Source of the DNA: Thermoflexales bacterium
GTDB lineage: Bacteria > Chloroflexota > Anaerolineae > J036 > Brachytrichaceae
Length of the DNA stretch: 14,997 nt
Reading direction: 5' to 3'
Assembly (NCBI GenBank): GCA_017998555.1
Contig: JAGOCU010000023.1
Coordinates: 1-14,997, forward strand
Position 1 is the first letter of the stretch, and every line of letters begins with the position of its first letter. This document shows positions 1 to 5,097 of the stretch, in pieces. A program made the position numbers and the translations under genes. Below the pieces are notes generated by a model. That model worked only from the letters and a program-made list of their open reading frames with translations, was not told the origin of the DNA and did not search any database.

Positions 1-21
1 CCGGAGTCATAAGCGCCAGTG

Positions 22-85
22 ACGGATGCTATGCCGATTGGATACCCCCGGCTTCGCCGGGGGTATCCAATCGGCAAACATCCGT
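22..85. repeat. Long near-perfect inverted repeat (hairpin)
   Basis: Bases 33-52 are exactly complementary to 56-75: 20 pairs around a 3-base TTC loop. After a small internal loop (29-32 against 76-78) the pairing resumes, with 22-28 (ACGGATG) complementary to 79-85 (CATCCGT). The whole structure therefore has 27 base pairs. No T-run follows on either strand, so it is not a standard intrinsic terminator. It ends 15 bases before the chosen start codon of the first gene and would sit in that gene's 5' leader if transcription begins upstream. It could be a palindromic interspersed element, a processing or stability structure, or the end of an upstream gene's transcript. The structure is directly visible; the role is unknown. 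Confidence 0.85.
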
Positions 86-100
86 ATGCATTCGATAGCG

Positions 101-643
101 ATGAACTTTCTTCAAAAAGCCGCCCTGGCCATGCGCGCCGCGCTGAGCGGGCCGGCCCGCCCAATGGCCCCGCGTTCGCGCGACGAATCGCTGCTCGACC
201 GGCAACGCGAACTGGCGCTGCGGCGCAAAGAGCTGGCCGAAGCCCGGGCCCGGCTCACCGAGGAGCTGGCCCGGCTTGACACCCAGGCCGACCAGGCGCT
301 CAAGGCCGGCAACGACACGGCCGCCCGCGAGCGCTTGCGCCAGGCCAACCAGACCCGCGACGCGCTGGCCAGCAATGCCAGCACAATCGAGAGCCTGGCC
401 CGGACCGAGCAGGAAATCAAGGCCCAGATGGCCGCTGTCACGCGCGGGGCGGAGAAGACCCAGGAGGCCCTCGAGCGGGTTCGGACCTCAAAGGGCCCTG
501 AGCCGGTCCCTGAGCGCGTCGAAGGGGTCGAAGGGCCCGCCGCTCGCGCGAATGCGCCCCTGAGCGACGCGCCGCTGCCCCCGCCCATCGAGGACGAGGC
601 CAGCCTGCGCGCGCGGATGGATCGTCTGCGCGGGTCAGGCTGA
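101..643 (+). CDS. PspA/IM30-like coiled-coil membrane-associated protein
   Basis: A 180-residue protein, probably a distant or shortened relative of the PspA/IM30/Vipp1 family, which binds the inner face of the membrane and stabilises it. The first ~15 residues (MNFLQKAALAMRAAL) can form an amphipathic helix like the membrane-binding helix of PspA. Residues ~28-128 are a long charged helix rich in Ala, Arg, Glu and Gln with no proline, consistent with a coiled coil. Residues 131-147 come from a palindromic repeat and read PEPVPERVEGVEG, followed by a proline-rich linker and a short acidic/basic C-terminal helix. PspA is usually ~220 residues. The ATG at 101 is chosen because it starts the amphipathic helix; ATGs at 86 and 26 are in frame, but the one at 26 lies before the large hairpin. 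No clear ribosome binding site is seen. It is 3 bp upstream of plsC, so they are probably cotranscribed. The family assignment rests on general pattern only. Confidence 0.6.
   Translation: MNFLQKAALAMRAALSGPARPMAPRSRDESLLDRQRELALRRKELAEARARLTEELARLDTQADQALKAGNDTAARERLRQANQTRDALASNASTIESLARTEQEIKAQMAAVTRGAEKTQEALERVRTSKGPEPVPERVEGVEGPAARANAPLSDAPLPPPIEDEASLRARMDRLRGSG
491..538. repeat. Palindromic interspersed-repeat-like element inside a CDS
   Basis: The stretch has two copies of CCCTGAGC (496-503, 508-515) followed by two back-to-back copies of GTCGAAGGG (518-526, 527-535). The octamer AAGGGCCC lies at both ends (491-498 and 531-538). The CCCTGAGCGnnGTCGAAGGG arrangement matches a short imperfect palindrome I know as dispersed in many high-GC bacterial genomes, including Chloroflexota. 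It is read through in frame and encodes the Pro/Glu/Val-rich segment at residues 131-147 of the first protein. Only one locus is visible, so dispersal cannot be shown here. Confidence 0.6.
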
Positions 644-646
644 CCA

Positions 647-1261
647 ATGGCTGTCTACGATCTCATTCGCTTCGGCACGCGGGTCCTGATGGGCGCCGTG
701 GCCCGGGTCACGGTCGAGGGCGCCGAACACCTCATTCGCCCCAGCGGCTATATCCTGGCCTCGAACCATTTGTGCAGTTGGGACCCGCCCTTCATCCTCT
801 CGATCACCCCGCCCCGGCCCAAACTCACCGTGCTGGCGGCGGCCAAGTGGCAGAAGGTGGCGCCTCTGCGTTTGATTTTCGACGCCATGGATGCGATCTA
901 TCTGCGCCAGGGCGACGCCGACCGGGGCGCGCTCAAGGCCGCCCTGGCCCTGCTCAAGGCGGGCGGAACGATTGGGATGTCGCCCGAGGGCACCCGCAGC
1001 CGGACCGGCGGGCTGATCCGAGCGCGCTCAGGCGTGGCCTGGCTGGCCTTGCGGGCCAACACAGCGGTGGTGCCCGTCGCGATCTGGGGGATGGAGAAGA
1101 TCCATCGCGAACTGGGCCGTCTGCGCCGGGCGGAGGTCCATGCGCGGGTCGGTCCGGCCATCGTCTTCGACCCCAATCTGACCGCCGAGGCCGCCACCGA
1201 GCAGCTCATGCGGGCCATTGCGGCGATGCTGCCTGATGAATACCGCGGAGTGTATGCGTGA
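647..1261 (+). CDS. 1-acyl-sn-glycerol-3-phosphate acyltransferase family protein (PlsC-like)
   Basis: A 204-residue PlsC/LPLAT-family acyltransferase. Family members acylate lysophosphatidic acid or a related lysolipid from acyl-ACP or acyl-CoA at the cytoplasmic membrane. The catalytic HX4D motif is present as NHLCSWD (His41, Asp46). The glycerophosphate-binding motif is PEGTRSR (113-119), and the VVPVAI block with Pro143 fits motif IV. It is slightly shorter than the usual ~220-250 residues and lacks a clear N-terminal membrane helix. The ATG lies 3 bp after the stop of the coiled-coil gene. Its final codons overlap the next gene by 4 bases, so the three genes look translationally coupled. 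The exact acyl acceptor cannot be told; with a GT4 downstream, glycolipid synthesis is possible. Confidence 0.9.
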   Translation: MAVYDLIRFGTRVLMGAVARVTVEGAEHLIRPSGYILASNHLCSWDPPFILSITPPRPKLTVLAAAKWQKVAPLRLIFDAMDAIYLRQGDADRGALKAALALLKAGGTIGMSPEGTRSRTGGLIRARSGVAWLALRANTAVVPVAIWGMEKIHRELGRLRRAEVHARVGPAIVFDPNLTAEAATEQLMRAIAAMLPDEYRGVYA

Positions 1262-2433
1262 AGATTGCGGTTTATGAAAGCCGCCTGGCGAATCTTGGCG
1301 GAGGGGGTCGGCATGCGCTGATGGCCGCCCTGGCCCTGGCGGAATCGCACGAGGTCGAATTCTGGCACGATCGCCCGGTCGATCCAGCAGTTCTTCAAGA
1401 ACGCTGGAATGTGTCGATCGAGAGCCTGACGATGCGCGAGATGCCGCATGATGACGCATTTGTGAGCGCAATGACAGCCGGTCTGGACGGCTTTATCAAC
1501 GCCGCCCAGGGCCGTTTCATTCAGCCGCGCGCGCGACATTCGGCATTTCTGTCGTTCTTCCCCACCGGAGTTGATCTGTCTCTGTCCGGGCGGACACGCT
1601 GGATGGCCGGCACACTGATCCGGGCTGCCGGTCTGGGCGGGCTGCTGCCAGCGCGCCTGCAACAGCGCTTGGGCACATTGCCGACGTGGTCCGAGATCCA
1701 GGCCCTGGCCGCCTATGACGCCATCTTCGCCAACTCCGAGTACACGCGGCGCTGGGTGCGCCACTATTGGCATCGCGACAGCCTGGTGCTCCACCCACCC
1801 ATCGAGATGCTCCCGCCCCTGCCAAAAGAGAACATCATTCTGCACGTCGGGCGCTTCTTTGTGGGCGGGCACAACAAGAAGCATGACGTCTTGGTTGAAG
1901 GCTTTCGCGCGTTGCTGGCGCGCCTGCCCGCCGGCGAGCGCTGGGAGCTGTTCCTGGCTGGAAGCATCACGCCGGGAGCGAATCACCAGGCCTACGCCGA
2001 TCGGATCCGCGACCTGGCCTCAGGCCTGCCCGTGCGCATTCACCTGGCCCTTGACCATGCTGCGCTCGCGACCCTGTTCGGGCGAGCCCGGATCTACTGG
2101 CACGCCACGGGCTATGGAGCGGACTTGCGGCGCTCGCCGGACCAGGCGGAGCACTTTGGCATGTCGATCGTGGAGGCCATGTCAGCCGGCGCGGTGCCGG
2201 TCGTCTTTGCCGAGGGCGGGCCAGCCGAGATCATCACCCCTGGCCAGGACGGGCTGGTATGGCGCACGCCTGAATCCCTGGTCGAGGAAACACTCGAACT
2301 GATCCAACGACCAGATCGGTTGGCCACGATGGCGTCTGCCGCCATCACCCGCAGCCGCGACTTCGAGCGGCGCGCCTTTATGCGCCAGATGCGCGCGCTA
2401 TGGGACGGGATCGTGCGCGGCGGAGGCTTCTGA
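1258..2433 (+). CDS. Glycosyltransferase family 4 (GT-B fold)
   Basis: A 391-residue GT4-type retaining glycosyltransferase, expected to use a nucleotide sugar at the cytoplasmic side of the membrane. The N-terminal Rossmann domain starts with MKIAVYES and a glycine-rich LGGGGRHA turn (13-20). The donor-binding domain starts near residue 192 (IILHVGRF), followed by NKKHDVLVEGF (206-216). The EX7E motif is EHFGMSIVE (Glu298 and Glu306), then a GAVPVVFAEGGPAEI block (311-325) typical of the family. This resembles the ALG11-like branch of GT4, but the sugar and acceptor cannot be deduced. It starts with GTG, and the GTGA overlaps the plsC stop. It has no predicted membrane helix. Its stop is 23 bp from the stop of the converging beta-helix gene. 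Confidence 0.92.
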   Translation: MKIAVYESRLANLGGGGRHALMAALALAESHEVEFWHDRPVDPAVLQERWNVSIESLTMREMPHDDAFVSAMTAGLDGFINAAQGRFIQPRARHSAFLSFFPTGVDLSLSGRTRWMAGTLIRAAGLGGLLPARLQQRLGTLPTWSEIQALAAYDAIFANSEYTRRWVRHYWHRDSLVLHPPIEMLPPLPKENIILHVGRFFVGGHNKKHDVLVEGFRALLARLPAGERWELFLAGSITPGANHQAYADRIRDLASGLPVRIHLALDHAALATLFGRARIYWHATGYGADLRRSPDQAEHFGMSIVEAMSAGAVPVVFAEGGPAEIITPGQDGLVWRTPESLVEETLELIQRPDRLATMASAAITRSRDFERRAFMRQMRALWDGIVRGGGF

Positions 2434-2456
2434 GGCCGGCCTGCGAAAGGGGTCGC

Positions 2457-4328
2457 CTATTTTTGGATGAGGGGCAACAGAGTCCTTCCGGCCGTGGAGG
2501 AATACTCAAACGCGCCCAGATCAGAGGCAGCCCCCCGCGGCCGCAAGAAACCCACTCGATCCACCGCCAGGGCGCTGGCCAGGGCATGATCGATCGCGCC
2601 AGACGACGGGCCAATGCCATAGTTGTAACCGGGCGCGCCCGGCGCGACAAAATGGGGGTTTCCCGAGTACGTTGTTCCCAGGAATGTGAATACACCAGCC
2701 GGAGCTGGAGATCCATTCGAGTTGGTGTCCTTCGTGTTGCCGAACAGCAGATTCTGGGTGAGCGTCAACGTGTTCAGGGGTTTGACATGCACGGCCGCGT
2801 TGGTGGCGGCCGGCCACGCGTTGACATGGTCGGCGATGATGCTGTTGGTGATTTTGGCCCTGGCGCCCTTGCTGCCAATCTCGATGAGGAGCACGGCCTG
2901 CCCGTCCATATCTTCGCTGACGGTGTTCCGCGCAATCGTGACATGATTCAGTTCCGCGCGGGTTGACTGGATCCACACGCCGCCCGCGCCACCCCCGGCC
3001 GGAATCGCGCCAGGCCCCTCTTCAACGCTGTTGTCGGCGACAACGCTGTTGGTGATCATGAGCACGGGCGTGAAACTCCCTCCAATCGCGGTGGAGTTGA
3101 TTCCGCCCCCGCCCGCAGCGCCGCGCGTGCCGCTGGTGCCGGTCCCGCCAATAGCCCGGTTGTGAACGATCGATACACGGTCCAGATGGATTTCAGACTC
3201 GATCCCTTCCACGCCGCCGCCGTTGCCCAGCCACCCGTTGATTGCGGCCCCGCCACGGGCGATGTTGTCGCGCACCAGCGCATCCCGCAGGGTAAACGTG
3301 CCGAGTTCCACCTTGAACGCGCCGCCAAAGGCGCCGCCCGATCGGTTGGTCGCATTGCCGCCCTGCGCCAGGTTGTTGACTGCCACGACGTGGCTCAACA
3401 GGACACGGTCTCCCTCGCCGCCAAACGATCCAGCACCACCCAGCCCATCGCCCCGCTCACCGCCGCTGTCGGCCCCGTCCCCGGCTGAACTGCCGGCGCG
3501 CGATACGTTGCCATCAAAGTACAGGTGCGTGCCAGTCATGATCGTGCGGAAGCTGTACAAACCGCCGCCCAGCGAATATCCGCCCCGGACGGAGCCCTGG
3601 CCTCCCTGCGCGGTATTACTGATGAACTGGATACTCTCGAGCGAGGCGCTGCCCCAGCGCACGGCCACGCCGCCACCACTTCCCGCCCCGCCGTAGACAT
3701 ACCCGCTTCCTGACCCGGTGTTGTCTCCGATGGATTCGTTGCTGGAGAAAACGAGATCCTTCAGGACGATATTGGCGAACTCAGAGACAAGTCCGCCGCC
3801 GTAGGCGTAATACTTGTCGAAGCCCGTCCGGGCAGGATTTCCCTTGGCCTTTCCGCGTGTGATGGTGAAGCCCTGGAGGGTGAAGTTCGTGAGCGTGCCC
3901 GTGCTGGCGACAAACACCCCCCGCTGAGTCGTCTGGCCATCCAACACGGTCAGGTTTCCCGCCAGGTCCGGCGTGACCCAGTTCGTGGCGCTATAGCCGC
4001 CAAATAGGGAGAGGCTTTTGTTGACGACACACACAATCCCGGTCGTTCCAAATCCATACCCGATGCACGGATCCGCCGCCGCATTGAACACATAGGTCCC
4101 GCCCGCAACCAGGATCGTGTCACCGCTTGCAGCGCGATTCACGGCGTACTGAATGCTCCGACACGGCAGCGTTTCCGAACCGCACGAGACATTGTCCGCG
4201 CCCGTCGTCGCCACATGCCATAGTGCGGCGGCCGGGGCGGCCGCGGCAACATGCGCCGAAAGGCATGCCGCAAGCATCACCAGGGCCAATATCCATATCG
4301 GGGTCGCGCGAACATGCCGTTGTTGCAT
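2457..4328 (-). CDS. Secreted right-handed beta-helix protein with choice-of-anchor Q-type C-terminus
   Basis: A 623-residue exported protein. The signal peptide has basic residues (RHVR) and a hydrophobic core at ~11-30 ending in Ala-rich sequence. A lipobox-like LAAC (19-22) leaves open a lipoprotein. After an N-terminal cap (GADNVSCGS, SIQYAVNRAASGDTILVAGGTY) come parallel beta-helix rungs carrying an Asn at a similar position: SSNES, ISNTA, DGNVS, VNNLA, RDNIA, VHNRA, ADNSV, ARNTV. Gly-rich loops separate the rungs. Near the end, RPRGAASDLGAFEY matches the choice-of-anchor Q pattern, and the last residues are RTLLPLIQK, like short tails on Chloroflexota secreted proteins. Such folds often bind or cleave polysaccharides or act as adhesins; no catalytic triad was recognised. 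AAGGAG lies about 10 bases before the ATG. It is separated by 181 bp from the glycosyltransferase operon. Confidence 0.88.
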   Translation of the reverse strand: MQQRHVRATPIWILALVMLAACLSAHVAAAAPAAALWHVATTGADNVSCGSETLPCRSIQYAVNRAASGDTILVAGGTYVFNAAADPCIGYGFGTTGIVCVVNKSLSLFGGYSATNWVTPDLAGNLTVLDGQTTQRGVFVASTGTLTNFTLQGFTITRGKAKGNPARTGFDKYYAYGGGLVSEFANIVLKDLVFSSNESIGDNTGSGSGYVYGGAGSGGGVAVRWGSASLESIQFISNTAQGGQGSVRGGYSLGGGLYSFRTIMTGTHLYFDGNVSRAGSSAGDGADSGGERGDGLGGAGSFGGEGDRVLLSHVVAVNNLAQGGNATNRSGGAFGGAFKVELGTFTLRDALVRDNIARGGAAINGWLGNGGGVEGIESEIHLDRVSIVHNRAIGGTGTSGTRGAAGGGGINSTAIGGSFTPVLMITNSVVADNSVEEGPGAIPAGGGAGGVWIQSTRAELNHVTIARNTVSEDMDGQAVLLIEIGSKGARAKITNSIIADHVNAWPAATNAAVHVKPLNTLTLTQNLLFGNTKDTNSNGSPAPAGVFTFLGTTYSGNPHFVAPGAPGYNYGIGPSSGAIDHALASALAVDRVGFLRPRGAASDLGAFEYSSTAGRTLLPLIQK

Positions 4329-4408
4329 GCGTGTTTTCTCCTTCGCTACCCCTCCCCCCCTGATTGCGCTCCTGGATCATTTCATGCGACCCGCGAGCGC
4401 ACGCCGGC

Positions 4409-4437
4409 ATTATCGCGCTACTGGCTGAGCGCTTGCC
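4409..4437 (-). promoter_or_regulatory. Possible sigma-70-type promoter for the beta-helix gene
   Basis: The minus strand reads GATAAT at 4414-4409, a good -10 hexamer about 80 bases upstream of the beta-helix start codon. The -35 region at 17-bp spacing is GGCAAG (4437-4432), a poor match to TTGACA. The 181-bp gap 4329-4509 is the largest intergenic space in the window and the only plausible place for an internal promoter. Nothing else in this gap is recognised apart from the ribosome binding site of the beta-helix gene. Confidence 0.25.
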
Positions 4438-4509
4438 GTTTTCGTGCCGAGAGATCATCCCGGAAGAATCCAGCGAGATCTGAGCCAGCCCGGCGAATGG
4501 GAAACAGAC

Positions 4510-5076
4510 CTATTCGCCCAAATCGCGCATCCGCTGAAGGGCCTGGCTATACAACACGTTCAGAGAATTCTGCTTGCCGGCGTATAAGCGCACATAGTGC
4601 AACGCAATGCGATGGAGGGCGATCCGAAGACGCGTGATCAGCGGACCCATCACGGGGATTCGAGACGGCCGCGCATCGAGTTCGACATACACAATGGGAT
4701 GGTCAAGCGCCCGCCTTACGTCGGCCGGCAAAGGCGGCGCGGGCGCCGAGATCAGAGGCTGCGCCGCCTGCAACGCCTCGATGGAGCCAACACTCGCCTT
4801 TCCAAGCGCCCGGAGCTGTTGCTGCGTGGCGGTGAGTTCGGCCGCGGTCTGCTGCAGCAACAAAAGCAGCATGTCGTTGAGCTGGGCTTGTCGACTGATC
4901 GCATCGCGCAAGCTGGCGGGCTGCCGGCGCGGATCGAGCAGTTCGCCGCGCAGCTTGTTGTGGAACTGGCGCGCGGCCTGGATCCCGGCGCCAAGATCAT
5001 CGCGCGATACGCTGCCCTGCAGCAACTCAAATTCAATGTCGTCGAGCACATCGGTGGCGGATAGAAGTCGGGTCAT
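4510..5076 (-). CDS. Hypothetical helical protein linked to glycosyltransferases
   Basis: A 188-residue protein of unknown function. It is almost entirely helical in character. Residues ~1-100 are Leu, Gln and Ala rich, with a stretch of consecutive leucines (DMLLLLLQQ, 68-76) and a Gln-rich coiled-coil-like segment (TAAELTATQQQLRALG). A proline-rich break (PAPPLP, ~112-117) follows. The C-terminal ~50 residues form an amphipathic, basic and aromatic helix (RLRIALHRIALHYVRLYAGKQNSLN). This lacks a true transmembrane span but could lie on the membrane surface. A similar pattern occurs in the C-terminal tail of the GT2 two genes upstream. The ATG is 21 bp after the GT2-GT4 gene, so it is the last gene of that run. 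The start has no strong ribosome binding site. A scaffold or membrane-tethering role is a guess. Confidence 0.75.
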   Translation of the reverse strand: MTRLLSATDVLDDIEFELLQGSVSRDDLGAGIQAARQFHNKLRGELLDPRRQPASLRDAISRQAQLNDMLLLLLQQTAAELTATQQQLRALGKASVGSIEALQAAQPLISAPAPPLPADVRRALDHPIVYVELDARPSRIPVMGPLITRLRIALHRIALHYVRLYAGKQNSLNVLYSQALQRMRDLGE

Positions 5077-5097
5077 GTTTATGGAACAGCAAGGCCA

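Noticed and set aside
898..1986. Minus-strand 362-codon open frame opposite plsC and GT4
   Set aside because: It covers two well-supported plus-strand genes, gives a Gln/Arg/His-rich product without recognisable motifs, and is explained by high GC content.
2433..2465. Possible bidirectional terminator between the converging genes
   Set aside because: There is a 10-bp palindrome (AGGCCGGCCT), then a GCGA/TCGC 4-bp stem followed by CTATTTTT. The stem is too short and the T-run lies in the opposing coding region, so it cannot be supported.
4492..4518. 7-bp inverted repeat (GGCGAAT / ATTCGCC) around the stop of the 188-residue protein
   Set aside because: The stem is short, the loop is 13 bases and there is no T-run. 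It could be a weak transcript end, but chance is as likely.
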